A DNA stretch of 64,000 bases from contig CATXWM010000001.1 in the NCBI GenBank assembly GCA_958403205.1, forward strand, positions 62,001 through 126,000, given 5' to 3'. Positions 7,787 to 16,976 of the stretch are shown here, piece by piece. This DNA is from an uncultured Collinsella sp. (GTDB lineage Bacteria > Actinomycetota > Coriobacteriia > Coriobacteriales > Coriobacteriaceae). The notes under the pieces were generated by a model. It made no database searches, was not told where the DNA came from, and saw only the letters and a program-made list of their open reading frames with translations. Every line of letters begins with the position of its first letter. Positions within the stretch are counted from its first letter, which is position 1. A program made the translations under genes and the position numbers.

Positions 7787-8746
7787 ATGGGTTTCACGAT
7801 TCTGGGAACAGGCTCGGCGCTTCCTAAGCGCAGTGTTTCCAATGACGAGCTGTCTGAGTTCCTCGATACCTCGGATGAGTGGATTTTTACCCGCACAGGC
7901 ATCAAGAGCCGCCGCGTCTGCACCACCGAGTCACTTGACGACCTTGCCGTAGCGGCGAGCGAGCGGGCACTCCAGGTGTCCGGAATCGACGCGAGCCAGC
8001 TGGATCTGATCGTCTGCTCGACGACGACGGGTGACCACCTTGTTCCCGCTGAGGCGTGTGCCGTTGCTGAGCGACTAGGCGCGACGTGCCCTGCCTTCGA
8101 TGTCTCGGCGGCTTGTGCCGGCTTCGTATTTGCGCTCGATGTCGCCGAGGGCTATATCGCCCGCAGCCGTGCCGAGCGCGTGCTTGTTGTTGCTGCCGAG
8201 CAGATGACGCGCGCGCTCGACTGGACCGACCGTGCCACCTGCGTGCTTTTTGGCGATGGGGCAGGCGCCGCAGTGATTGAAGCTGGGGGAGACAACCCCC
8301 TTGCCGTTGAGCTTTCAACGGCGCCCGACGTCGAGACGTTGCGCGTTCCCGGTCTGGTCGGTACCTCGCCGTTTAAGGCTTCCGCAGATAGCGTGAGCGT
8401 GCTGTCCATGAATGGCCGCCGCGTGTTCAAGTTCGGCGTCAACGCCATCTGCGACACGGTCCATAAGCTTGCGATCGATGCGGGCATTTTGGTCGAAGAC
8501 ATCGATCATTTTGTATTCCATCAGGCTAACGAACGAATCCTGAGCCAGGCGGTCAAGCGCCTGGGCGTGCCGGACGAGCGCGTGGTTCGCACGTTGCGCG
8601 AGACCGGCAACATTTCGAGCGCATGCATTCCGCTTGCCCTCGACCGGCTGGCAAACGCCGGTGCACTTCACACAGGCGACACCATCGCCTTGGTTGGATT
8701 TGGCGCCGGTCTGGATATAGGTGGCTATCTGCTTCGTTGGAAGTAG
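7787..8746 (+). CDS. fabH: Beta-ketoacyl-ACP synthase III
   Basis: This 319-aa condensing enzyme joins acetyl-CoA and malonyl-ACP to start fatty-acid synthesis. The Cys-His-Asn triad is visible: DVSAACAGF (Cys about 112), FVFHQANERI (His about 245) and ETGNISSAC (Asn about 275). The ATG at 7787 is chosen over upstream in-frame starts because aaaggaggttagtg lies just before it and the protein then begins MGFTILGTG as in the family. It is the first gene of the operon that runs to accDA. Confidence 0.96.
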   Translation: MGFTILGTGSALPKRSVSNDELSEFLDTSDEWIFTRTGIKSRRVCTTESLDDLAVAASERALQVSGIDASQLDLIVCSTTTGDHLVPAEACAVAERLGATCPAFDVSAACAGFVFALDVAEGYIARSRAERVLVVAAEQMTRALDWTDRATCVLFGDGAGAAVIEAGGDNPLAVELSTAPDVETLRVPGLVGTSPFKASADSVSVLSMNGRRVFKFGVNAICDTVHKLAIDAGILVEDIDHFVFHQANERILSQAVKRLGVPDERVVRTLRETGNISSACIPLALDRLANAGALHTGDTIALVGFGAGLDIGGYLLRWK

Positions 8747-8797
8747 TCGCACATAGGAAATAAAAACGCCCTAGGGCACAACCAAAGGAGAACTACC

Positions 8798-9034
8798 ATG
8801 GCAGATCAGAAGACCTTCGAGCGCGTTTGCGACGTTATCCGCGAGACCGCCGGCCTTGACGACGTCGAGATGAAGCCCGAGTCCACGCTCGAGGAGATTG
8901 GTCTCGACAGCCTGGGCACCGTCGAGATCCTCGTCGCCGTCGAGGACGAGTTTGGCATCCAGCTCGATACCGAGGAGAACCCCAAGACGGTCGGCGAGTT
9001 CGCCGATACGGTCGAGGCGGCATTGGAGAAGTAG
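8798..9034 (+). CDS. acpP: Acyl carrier protein
   Basis: This 78-aa acidic carrier holds the growing acyl chain on a phosphopantetheine attached to the Ser of GLDSLGTVE (about residue 37). Length and the helix II segment match ACPs. The ATG follows aaaggagaactacc. It lies 51 nt after fabH and 2 nt before fabK. Confidence 0.96.
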   Translation: MADQKTFERVCDVIRETAGLDDVEMKPESTLEEIGLDSLGTVEILVAVEDEFGIQLDTEENPKTVGEFADTVEAALEK

Positions 9035-9036
9035 AG

Positions 9037-9981
9037 ATGCTCAAGACTCCTCTCTGCGATCTGCTCGGCATCGAAAAGCCCGTGTTCCAGGGCGGTATGG
9101 CCTGGATTGCCGATGCCTCGCTGGCGTCCGCAGTGTCCGAGGCGGGTGGCTTAGGCATCATCGCGGCCATGAACGCCGACGCCAACTGGCTTCGCGACCA
9201 GATTCATAAGCTGCGCGCCAGGACGGATAAGCCCTTTGGCGTCAACGTCATGCTCATGAGCCCGTTCGCCGACGAGGTCGCCCAGGTTGTGATTGACGAG
9301 CGAGTACCGGTCGTCGTGACGGGTGCCGGCAATCCCACCAAGTACATGAAGGCGTGGAACGAGGCGGGCATCAAGGTCATCCCGGTCGTTGCCTCGGTGG
9401 CGCTGGCGCGCCTCGTGGCGCGTCGTGGGGCCACGGCGGTTGTTGCCGAGGGCACCGAATCGGGCGGCCATATTGGCGAGACCTCGACGATGGCACTGGT
9501 GCCGCAGGTCGTCGATGCGGTCGACATTCCCGTCGTGGCTGCCGGCGGTATTGCCGACGGCCGCGGCATGGCGGCCGCCTTTATGCTGGGCGCCGCCGGC
9601 GTGCAGGTGGGTACGCGCTTTCTGATCGCAGACGAGTGCACCGTATCGGAGCAGTACAAGGAGATGGTCCTGAAGGCCAACGACACCTCGACGCGTGCGA
9701 CCGGCCGCTCGACGGGACACCCGGTGCGTGCCCTCAAGAGCCCCTTTACCAACGCCTACGCTAAGAGCGAGGCGGCGGGCGCAAGCGTCGAGGAGCTCGG
9801 GGCCATGGGCACGGGCGCCCTTCGCAAGGCCGCCAAGGACGGTAATTACGAAGAGGGTTCGTTTTTGTGTGGACAGATTGCCGGCATGGTTAGCGAGCGC
9901 CAGAGCGCACGTGAAATCGTTGACGATCTGGTCGATGGCGCCGAGCGCGTCCTGAAGGGTGCGTGCGCATGGGTAGCGTAG
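9037..9981 (+). CDS. fabK: Enoyl-ACP reductase II (FMN)
   Basis: This 314-aa flavoprotein of the FabK / nitronate monooxygenase family reduces enoyl-ACP, the last step of each elongation cycle. PVFQGGMAWIADASLA at the start, VNVMLMSP, VVVTGAGNP, EGTESGGHIG and AGGIADGRGMAAA are family hallmarks. No FabI is present in the cluster, so FabK is the likely reductase; FabK enzymes are typically insensitive to triclosan. The 3' end overlaps fabD by 13 nt, which points to translational coupling. Confidence 0.93.
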   Translation: MLKTPLCDLLGIEKPVFQGGMAWIADASLASAVSEAGGLGIIAAMNADANWLRDQIHKLRARTDKPFGVNVMLMSPFADEVAQVVIDERVPVVVTGAGNPTKYMKAWNEAGIKVIPVVASVALARLVARRGATAVVAEGTESGGHIGETSTMALVPQVVDAVDIPVVAAGGIADGRGMAAAFMLGAAGVQVGTRFLIADECTVSEQYKEMVLKANDTSTRATGRSTGHPVRALKSPFTNAYAKSEAAGASVEELGAMGTGALRKAAKDGNYEEGSFLCGQIAGMVSERQSAREIVDDLVDGAERVLKGACAWVA

Positions 9982-10895
9982 CGTTTCTGTTTGCCGGCCA
10001 GGGTGCCCAACACCCCGCGATGGGCGTCGATCTGATCGAGACATCGCCGGCGGCCGCCGAGGTGTTCGCCATTGCCGACGAGGTGCGCCCGGGGACCAGC
10101 GAGCAATGCCGGAGTGCCTCCAAGGAGGAGCTCTCTCAGACCGAGAACACGCAGCCGTGCGTGTTCGTTCACGACCTAGCAGCGGCTGCCGCCCTGCGTG
10201 AGCGCGGCGTGGTACCTGCCGCCTGTGCGGGATTCTCGCTAGGCGAGGTCGCCGCGCTCACCTTTGCGGGGGCGTTCAATACGCGAGCGGGCTTTGGGCT
10301 TGTGTGCGAGCGCGCGGCGCTGATGGCCGCGGCTGCCGAGCGCCATCCGGGCGGCATGCGCGCCGTCATCAAGCTCGATGCGGCGCAAGTCGAGGGCCTG
10401 GCAAAACAGGCCGGCGAGGACTGCTGGCCAGTCAACTACAACAGCCCGCAGCAGACGGTTGTGGCCGGAGCGCCCGAGGCGCTGCAGGAGCTCGACGTCC
10501 TAGTAAAAGAGGCTGGCGGCCGCGCTATGAAAGTCGCGGTGTCGGGTGCATTTCATAGCCCCTATATGGCCGAGGCGACTGAGGGACTGGCGACGTATAT
10601 CCAAGACGGCCACGTTCCGTCTTCGCTGCTAATTCCGGTTATGGCAAACATGACGGCGGCGCCCTATCCGGCGGACCCGCGAGCGGCATCGGATGTCTTG
10701 GCCAACCAGGTGAGCCATGCCGTGCGTTGGGTCGACACGCTGCACACTCTGCAGGATCAGGGTATCGACACGTTTATTGAGGTCGGCCCTGGCAAAACGC
10801 TGTCGGGCCTGGTCAAGCGTACGCTGAGCGACGTTCGCGTGTATTCGTGCGAAACGGCCGAGCAGGTCGCAGCTATTGCCGACGAGCTCGCATAG
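9969..10895 (+). CDS. fabD: Malonyl-CoA:ACP transacylase
   Basis: This 308-aa acyltransferase moves malonyl from CoA to ACP. It starts MGSVAFLFAGQGAQHPAMG, and the nucleophile is the Ser of GFSLGEVAAL (about residue 90; most relatives have GHSLGE). AVSGAFHSPYM carries the catalytic His (about 194). The ATG at 9969 is preferred to GTG at 9963 because aaggg lies 8 nt before it. It overlaps the end of fabK. Confidence 0.94.
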   Translation: MGSVAFLFAGQGAQHPAMGVDLIETSPAAAEVFAIADEVRPGTSEQCRSASKEELSQTENTQPCVFVHDLAAAAALRERGVVPAACAGFSLGEVAALTFAGAFNTRAGFGLVCERAALMAAAAERHPGGMRAVIKLDAAQVEGLAKQAGEDCWPVNYNSPQQTVVAGAPEALQELDVLVKEAGGRAMKVAVSGAFHSPYMAEATEGLATYIQDGHVPSSLLIPVMANMTAAPYPADPRAASDVLANQVSHAVRWVDTLHTLQDQGIDTFIEVGPGKTLSGLVKRTLSDVRVYSCETAEQVAAIADELA

Positions 10896-10925
10896 TCCAC
10901 AGGGCTGTAACCCGAAAGGAATGAC

Positions 10926-11699
10926 ATGGGCAACTTGAACAACGGCACGCTCGAGCGCAACGACTCACGTCGCGTGGCACTGGTCACGGGCGGCTCGCGG
11001 GGTATCGGCCGCGCCTGCGCTGTCGGTCTGGCGGAGGACGGCTTTGATATCGCCGTCGTCTATGCCGGAAGCGTCGATGCGGCGCGCGAGACGTGCGAAG
11101 CCTGCGAGGCGGCTGGCGCCGCGGCACGCGCATATCAATGCGACGTGGCCGACCCCGCTGCCGTCAACGCGTGCGTGGAAGCGGTCCTCAACGATTTTGG
11201 CTCCATTTGGGCGCTCGTCAACAACGCTGGCATCACCCGCGATAGCCTGCTCATGCGCATGGGCGATGACGCCTTCGATCGCGTGCTCGATGTCAATCTT
11301 AAAGGAACGTTTAACACGACGCGCGCACTCACCAAGACCTTTATGCGTCAGCGCGGCGGCTGCGTCGTCAACATGAGCTCGGTCGTGGGCCTGATGGGCA
11401 ATGCCGGGCAGGCCAACTACGCTGCCTCCAAGGCGGGCGTGATCGGCCTGACCAAGGCGGTGGCGCGCGAGCTTGCGCCCCGCGGTGTACGAGTGAACGC
11501 GGTCGCCCCCGGGTTTGTCGAGACAGATATGACGGCAAAGCTCTCGGAGAAGGTGTGTACGGTAACCGAGGAGCAGATTCCCCTTAAGCGTATGGCGCAG
11601 CCCGAAGAGGTGGCCGGTGTGGTGCGATTTTTAGTGAGCGATGCGGCTGCCTACATTACGGGCGAAGTCGTACGCGTCGACGGCGGAATGGCGATGTAG
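10926..11699 (+). CDS. fabG: 3-oxoacyl-ACP reductase
   Basis: This 257-aa short-chain dehydrogenase reduces 3-oxoacyl-ACP with NADPH. TGGSRGIGRA is the nucleotide-binding loop, NNAG and SSVVG follow, and NYAASKAG holds the catalytic Tyr and Lys. The end, GEVVRVDGGMAM, is typical of FabG. The ATG is preceded by aaaggaatgac. About a dozen extra residues precede the Rossmann fold. Confidence 0.95.
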   Translation: MGNLNNGTLERNDSRRVALVTGGSRGIGRACAVGLAEDGFDIAVVYAGSVDAARETCEACEAAGAAARAYQCDVADPAAVNACVEAVLNDFGSIWALVNNAGITRDSLLMRMGDDAFDRVLDVNLKGTFNTTRALTKTFMRQRGGCVVNMSSVVGLMGNAGQANYAASKAGVIGLTKAVARELAPRGVRVNAVAPGFVETDMTAKLSEKVCTVTEEQIPLKRMAQPEEVAGVVRFLVSDAAAYITGEVVRVDGGMAM

Positions 11700-11738
11700 A
11701 AACCAGGGCCGAAGAACGGCTTGGATGAGGAGACCATG

Positions 11739-12986
11739 ATGGAACAGAGAGTTGCAATCACCGGCATCGGTGCCGTATCGCCGCTCGGCAACACGGCGCT
11801 TGCCACCTGGGCGGCCATGTGCGCCGGCACGTGCGGCATCGGCCCGATCACGCACTTCGATACCGATGCGTTTGCCGTCAAGGTGGCGGCCGAGGTCAAG
11901 GGCTTTGACGGCAACGAGTACTTTGGCAAGCGTGATGCAAAGCATCTGGACCCCTGCGTTCAGTTTGCGATGGCGGCTTCGGACGAGGCTATGCACGATG
12001 CGGGCTTTGATGTCGAAGGCGCCATCGATCGAGAGCGCCTGGGCGTCTACGTGGGCTCGGGTGTGGGCGGCATGCAGACACTCGTCGACAACGTCCACAC
12101 GATTGCCGAACGTGGGCCCCGCCGCGCATCGCCCTATATGATCGCGATGATGATCCCCAACATGGCATCGGGCAATATCGCAATCCGCCACAAGGCAAAG
12201 GGCCCGACCCTGCCCGTGGTGACCGCGTGCGCAACCTCGGCCCATGCGGTGGGCGAGGCGTTCCGCGCCATCAAGCACGGCTATGCCGACGCGATCCTCG
12301 CGGGCGGCGCCGAGGCTGCAATTATCCCCGATGCCGTTGCGGGCTTTACGTCCTGCCGTGCATTGACCACCAACCCCGATCCCGCGACGGCCTGCCGTCC
12401 GTTCGATGCAGACCGCGACGGCTTTGTGATGGGCGAGGGCGCCTGCGTGCTCGTGCTCGAGAGCATGGAACATGCGCAGGCGCGCGGTGCGCACATTTAT
12501 GCCGAGGTCGTGGGCTACGGCAACACCGATGATGCCTATCACATCACGAGTCCTGATCCCGAGGCTGCCGGCATTGCCCGCGCGATATCGCTGGCGGTGA
12601 CCGAGGGCGACGTCAGGCCTTCCGAGGGTCTCTACATCAATGCTCACGGCACATCGACCAAGCTCAACGATTCGTCCGAGACGGCGGGCATTAAGCGTGC
12701 GCTCGGCGAGGACGCGGCGCGCGCCGCGCACGTCTCGTCGACTAAGTCGATGACCGGCCACATGATCGGTGCCACGGGCGCCATCGAGGTCATGGCCTGC
12801 GCCATGGCGCTCGAGCAGGGCGTGGTGCCGCCGACCATTAACTACCACACGCCCGATCCCGCCTGCGATCTTGACTACACGCCCAATCGCGCGGTTCGCG
12901 CCGACCTTACCTGGGCGCTTTCGACCAACCTGGGCTTTGGCGGACACAACGCCGCCATCGCGCTGCGTAGATATACGAGGAGCTAG
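11739..12986 (+). CDS. fabF: Beta-ketoacyl-ACP synthase II
   Basis: This 415-aa elongating condensing enzyme starts MEQRVAITGIGAVSPLG. Cys lies in VVTACATSAHAVG (about residue 163), His in NAHGTSTKLND (about 303) and a second His in STKSMTGHMIGATGA (about 340), the Cys-His-His set of FabF. Two adjacent ATGs (11736, 11739) fit; the second has better spacing from aggag. It continues straight into accB (3 nt gap). Confidence 0.95.
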   Translation: MEQRVAITGIGAVSPLGNTALATWAAMCAGTCGIGPITHFDTDAFAVKVAAEVKGFDGNEYFGKRDAKHLDPCVQFAMAASDEAMHDAGFDVEGAIDRERLGVYVGSGVGGMQTLVDNVHTIAERGPRRASPYMIAMMIPNMASGNIAIRHKAKGPTLPVVTACATSAHAVGEAFRAIKHGYADAILAGGAEAAIIPDAVAGFTSCRALTTNPDPATACRPFDADRDGFVMGEGACVLVLESMEHAQARGAHIYAEVVGYGNTDDAYHITSPDPEAAGIARAISLAVTEGDVRPSEGLYINAHGTSTKLNDSSETAGIKRALGEDAARAAHVSSTKSMTGHMIGATGAIEVMACAMALEQGVVPPTINYHTPDPACDLDYTPNRAVRADLTWALSTNLGFGGHNAAIALRRYTRS

Positions 12987-12989
12987 AGC

Positions 12990-13463
12990 ATGGATTCCAA
13001 AAGACTTGCCGAGATAGCCGATGTTATGGAGGACCGCGGCCTCACGCGCGTGCGCGTTGAGGAGCCCGATGGCACCGCGGTCGAACTCGAGCGCGCGAGC
13101 GCCGCACAGCCGGTTGCCGTGCCCATGCCCATGCCGAGCGCTATGGCCGCTCCAGTTGCAGCTCCCACAGTCGCGCCTGCCGCACCGGAGCCCGCCGCGC
13201 AGACACCTGCCGCCGCACCGGAGCCCAAGGGCACCGAGGTGACCGCTCCCATGGTCGGCGTTTTCTATGCTGCCCCGGCGCCGGGCGACGAACCGTTTGT
13301 GCACGTGGGCTCCAAGGTCAAGGCTGGCGAGACCCTTTGCATCATCGAGGCCATGAAGGTTCTCAACGAGGTGACGGCAGAGGCGGATGGCGAGGTGCTC
13401 GAGATCTGCGTGGCCGACGGCGACCTCGTGGAGTTCGGCAGCTGCCTCATGAGGATCGGATAG
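12990..13463 (+). CDS. accB: Biotin carboxyl carrier protein of acetyl-CoA carboxylase
   Basis: This 157-aa carrier has an N-terminal domain, a Pro/Ala-rich linker (about residues 30-75) and a biotinyl domain whose Lys lies in CIIEAMKVLNEV (about 122). It is the likely substrate of the BirA ligase encoded at 6834-7610. The gene is packed between fabF and fabZ, as expected for one co-expressed unit. Confidence 0.95.
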   Translation: MDSKRLAEIADVMEDRGLTRVRVEEPDGTAVELERASAAQPVAVPMPMPSAMAAPVAAPTVAPAAPEPAAQTPAAAPEPKGTEVTAPMVGVFYAAPAPGDEPFVHVGSKVKAGETLCIIEAMKVLNEVTAEADGEVLEICVADGDLVEFGSCLMRIG

Positions 13464-13472
13464 GTGATATCC

Positions 13473-13895
13473 ATGAACAAAGAAGAGCTTAAAGAACTGT
13501 TACCGCATCGCGAGCCGATGCTTTTGCTCGACGAAGCCGAGCTGGTGGGCGACGAGGCCCACGGCAAGATCACGATTACGGGCGACGAATACTTTTTGCA
13601 GGGGCATTTTCCGGGAAACCCGGTGGTCCCCGGCGTGATCCAGTGCGAGATGCTCGCCCAAAACTGCTGCGTGCTGCTGATGGGCGATGAGGAGGCGCGC
13701 GGCGCGACGCCGTTCTACACGAGTCTGGACAAGGTGCGCTTTAAGCGTCCGGTGCGCCCGGGCGACACGGTGGATCTGGTGTGCACCATCACGCGTGCGC
13801 GCGGGCCGTTCCGCTTTGCGACGGGTACTGCGAGCGTCAACGGTGAGGTTTGCTGCCGCGCCGATATGTCTTTTGCACTCATGCACGAAAGTTAA
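13473..13895 (+). CDS. fabZ: 3-hydroxyacyl-ACP dehydratase
   Basis: This 140-aa hot-dog-fold dehydratase makes trans-2-enoyl-ACP. LLPHREPMLLLDEAE and HFPGNPVVPGV (catalytic His) followed by QCEMLAQ are the FabZ signature. The ATG at 13473 is used because aggtg lies at a normal distance; a GTG at 13464 directly after the accB stop is the alternative. It lies between accB and accC, an order seen in several Gram-positive clusters. Confidence 0.94.
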   Translation: MNKEELKELLPHREPMLLLDEAELVGDEAHGKITITGDEYFLQGHFPGNPVVPGVIQCEMLAQNCCVLLMGDEEARGATPFYTSLDKVRFKRPVRPGDTVDLVCTITRARGPFRFATGTASVNGEVCCRADMSFALMHES

Positions 13896-13905
13896 GGAAG
13901 GCTTC

Positions 13906-15249
13906 ATGTTCGACAAAGTGCTCATCGCCAACCGCGGCGAAGTCGCGGTCCGTGTTATTCGCGCGTGCCGCGATATGGGCATCAAAACCGTCGCCGTCTA
14001 TTCCACGGCCGATGCGGACGCGCTGCACGTGCAACTTGCCGACGAGGCGTATTGCATCGGCGGCCCGCGTCTTGCCGAGAGCTACCTCAACGACGATGCC
14101 GTGCTCACCTGTGCCGTAAAGTCGGGCGCAAAGGCGATCCATCCTGGGTACGGCTTCTTTTCCGAGAAGGCGAGCTTTGTACGCGACTGCGACAAGTATG
14201 GCCTGGCTTTTGTCGGTCCTTCGGCCGAGGTGATCGACAGCATGGGCGACAAGGACGCCGCACGTCGAACGGCTGCCGCGGCGGGCGTGCCCATCGTGCC
14301 GGGCTGCGATTTGCTCAAAAGTCCCGAGGAGGCAACGGCCGAGGCTGAGCGCATTGGCTGCCCCGTGCTTATTAAGGCGCGTGCGGGCGGCGGCGGTCGC
14401 GGTATTCGTAAGGTCGAGCGCGTGGAAGATGCGGCAAAGGCCTTTATTGAAGCACGCGCCGAGGGCGAGGCCGTTTTTGGCGACGGCGAGTGCTACATGG
14501 AGAAGTTCGTCGCGCCGGCGCATCACGTTGAGGTGCAGATTATGGCCGATAAGCAGGGCCATGTATTTTCGCTCGGCGAGCGCGAGTGCTCGGTGCAGCG
14601 TCGCAACCAAAAGCTGATCGAAGAGAGTCCCGCACCGTGCCTCGACGGACACAACGACATTCGTGCTCGCATGCACAAGGCAGCGCGTGACCTGGCTCGT
14701 GCCGTCGGCTACGAAGGAGCCGGTACCATCGAGTTTCTGTATTCGGACGACGGCAATTTCTATTTTATGGAAATGAACACGCGCTTGCAGGTGGAGCATC
14801 CGGTTACAGAGTTTGTGACCGATACCGACTTGGTCAAGTGGCAGCTGCGCGTGGCAGCCGGCCAGCCTCTGCCCTTTGAGCAGGAGGACATGCCGGTCCG
14901 CAACCACGCCATGGAGTGCCGCATCAATGCCGAAACGCCGGACTTTCTGCCGTCCTGCGGAACGGTCACCGCGTTGCGTGTGCCGGGCGGTCCGCGCGTA
15001 CGCTGGGATTCCGCCATGTTTACCGGTGCGAAAGTTCCGCCGTACTACGACTCTATGCTCGGCAAGCTCATCGTGTGTGCGCCCACGCGTGACGGCGCTA
15101 TTCGTAAGATGCGCTCGGCCCTGGGCGAGCTCGTGATTGAGGGCGTGAGCGAAAACAGCGAGCTTCAGCTCGACGTGCTGGCAAACGACGAGTTCTTGTC
15201 GGGCATGTACCACACCGATCTGATGGGGCATCTCTATGCTGATGAATAG
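13906..15249 (+). CDS. accC: Biotin carboxylase subunit of acetyl-CoA carboxylase
   Basis: This 447-aa ATP-grasp enzyme carboxylates biotin on AccB. It starts MFDKVLIANRGEVAVRVIRA; ATP binding is in KARAGGGGRGIRKV (about residue 158), and catalytic segments HHVEVQIMAD, EESPAP and EMNTRLQVEHPVTE are all present. The ATG at 13906 follows ttaaggaaggcttc; upstream in-frame codons belong to the fabZ region. The 3' end overlaps accDA by 14 nt. Confidence 0.96.
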   Translation: MFDKVLIANRGEVAVRVIRACRDMGIKTVAVYSTADADALHVQLADEAYCIGGPRLAESYLNDDAVLTCAVKSGAKAIHPGYGFFSEKASFVRDCDKYGLAFVGPSAEVIDSMGDKDAARRTAAAAGVPIVPGCDLLKSPEEATAEAERIGCPVLIKARAGGGGRGIRKVERVEDAAKAFIEARAEGEAVFGDGECYMEKFVAPAHHVEVQIMADKQGHVFSLGERECSVQRRNQKLIEESPAPCLDGHNDIRARMHKAARDLARAVGYEGAGTIEFLYSDDGNFYFMEMNTRLQVEHPVTEFVTDTDLVKWQLRVAAGQPLPFEQEDMPVRNHAMECRINAETPDFLPSCGTVTALRVPGGPRVRWDSAMFTGAKVPPYYDSMLGKLIVCAPTRDGAIRKMRSALGELVIEGVSENSELQLDVLANDEFLSGMYHTDLMGHLYADE

Positions 15250-16960
15250 AAAAGCGAAGACGGTCAATGTCCTTGAGGGGCCGATAACCGAGTCGTGCGC
15301 CGAGTTTCCCGCACGCCACGTGTTTATCAAGTGCCCGGAGTGCCGCCGTGTGATCGATGAGGCACGCCTGCACGACAACCTCGAGGTCTGTCCTCGTTGC
15401 GGCAAACACTTTCGCGTGAGCGGTCGCGCGCGCATGCGCATGACGGTCGACGAGGGCACGTTTGAGGAATGGGATGCCAATCTGGCGTCGGAGGACTTCC
15501 TCTCGTTTCCCGGCTATGCCGACAAGCTCAAGAGCGTGTGCGAGCGTTCGGGCGAGCGCGACGCCGTTGTGTGCGGCAGGGGCAAAATCTGCGGTTGCGA
15601 TGCCGCGCTCTTCTTTATGGACGCCAACTTTATGATGGGCTCGATGGGTTCCGTGGTGGGCGAGAAGATCTGTCGCACATTTGAGCGAGCGACCGAGCTT
15701 GGATTGCCAGTTGTCGGCTTTACCGTTTCGGGCGGTGCGCGCATGCAAGAGGGCGTGACATCGCTTATGCAGATGGCCAAGATTTCTGCGGCGGTTAGGC
15801 GCCATAGCGAGGCGGGCGGCCTGTATATCACGGTGCTCACCGATCCCACGACCGGAGGCGTAACCGCGAGCTTTGCCATGGAGGGCGATATTATCCTGGC
15901 CGAGCCCGATGCCCTGACGGCATTTGCCGGCCCGCGCGTGATCGAGCAGAACATGCACAAGCGCCTGCCCAAGGGATTCCAGCGCTCCGAGTTTTTGCTG
16001 GAGCACGGCTTTTGCGATGCCGTTGTTCCGCGTGGCGAGATTGCGCTCACGGTAGGCGAGCTGCTGGCACTGCACGAAGGGCACGCGCCCGGCCTGGGGG
16101 CACCGCATGAGATCGTGCATACGGGTCGTCGCGGCAAAAAGCTGGGACACTTGTTCAAGCGCTCGACCGCACCAAAAACCGCGCTCGAGATTGTCAAGCA
16201 GACCCGCTCGGCAGATCGCGCCACGGCGGGCGAGATGATCTCGCTGGGCCTGGATGGATTTGTGGAGCTGCATGGCGACCGTTACTTTGGCGACGACGCC
16301 GCCGTGGTGGCTGGCATTGGCTGGAAAGACGGGCGACCCGTGACGGTTATCGCCGTCGAGCGCGGTACCACGACCAAAGAGCGCATGCGTCGCAACTTTG
16401 GTATGGCACATCCCGAGGGCTACCGCAAAGCGCGTCGCCTTATGCGCCAGGCCGAAAAGTTTGGTCGACCGGTTCTGTGTCTGGTCGATACTTCGGGCGC
16501 GTTTTGCGGCATCGGTGCCGAGGAGCGCGGCCAGGGCGAGGCGATTGCCCAGAATCTCATGGAGATGAGCGGCCTCAAGACGCCGATTGTCTCGGTGGTG
16601 ACAGGCGAGGGCGGCTCTGGTGGCGCGCTGGCGCTGTCCGTGGCCGACCGCATCCTGATGCTCTCGAGCTCGGCCTATTCGGTCGTGAGCCCCGAGGCCT
16701 GTGCGTCGATCCTGTGGAAGGATACCGAGCGCGCGAATGAGGCCGCCGAGGCGCTTAAGCTCACGGCTCCCGATCTGTTGGCGCTCGGTATCATCGACGG
16801 CATTGTTGACGATAGGGGTCTGTCGCATGAGGAGATCGCCGGCGCCGTCATGTCTTCGGCATTTGATGCCTTCGATACGCTTGGGCGGCTCGACGACGCG
16901 ACCCTCACAAACCTCCGCTACGAAAAGTACCGCGCAATCGGTCAGTATCGCACGATGTGA
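15236..16960 (+). CDS. accDA: Acetyl-CoA carboxylase carboxyltransferase, AccD-AccA fusion
   Basis: One 574-aa polypeptide carries both carboxyltransferase subunits, which E. coli makes as two. Residues 1-310 are AccD-like, with a four-Cys zinc ribbon (CPEC near residue 33, CPRC near 52) and the GSMGSVVGEKI and FTVSGGARMQEG segments. Residues from about 325 are AccA-like (ELHGDRYFGDDAAV, GRPVTVIAVERG, VDTSGAFCGIGAEERGQ, GEGGSGGALAL). The join lies near residue 315. Together with AccB and AccC it makes malonyl-CoA. It ends the fatty-acid operon proper. Confidence 0.93.
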   Translation: MLMNRKAKTVNVLEGPITESCAEFPARHVFIKCPECRRVIDEARLHDNLEVCPRCGKHFRVSGRARMRMTVDEGTFEEWDANLASEDFLSFPGYADKLKSVCERSGERDAVVCGRGKICGCDAALFFMDANFMMGSMGSVVGEKICRTFERATELGLPVVGFTVSGGARMQEGVTSLMQMAKISAAVRRHSEAGGLYITVLTDPTTGGVTASFAMEGDIILAEPDALTAFAGPRVIEQNMHKRLPKGFQRSEFLLEHGFCDAVVPRGEIALTVGELLALHEGHAPGLGAPHEIVHTGRRGKKLGHLFKRSTAPKTALEIVKQTRSADRATAGEMISLGLDGFVELHGDRYFGDDAAVVAGIGWKDGRPVTVIAVERGTTTKERMRRNFGMAHPEGYRKARRLMRQAEKFGRPVLCLVDTSGAFCGIGAEERGQGEAIAQNLMEMSGLKTPIVSVVTGEGGSGGALALSVADRILMLSSSAYSVVSPEACASILWKDTERANEAAEALKLTAPDLLALGIIDGIVDDRGLSHEEIAGAVMSSAFDAFDTLGRLDDATLTNLRYEKYRAIGQYRTM

Positions 16961-16976
16961 CAAAGGGACAGTCCGC

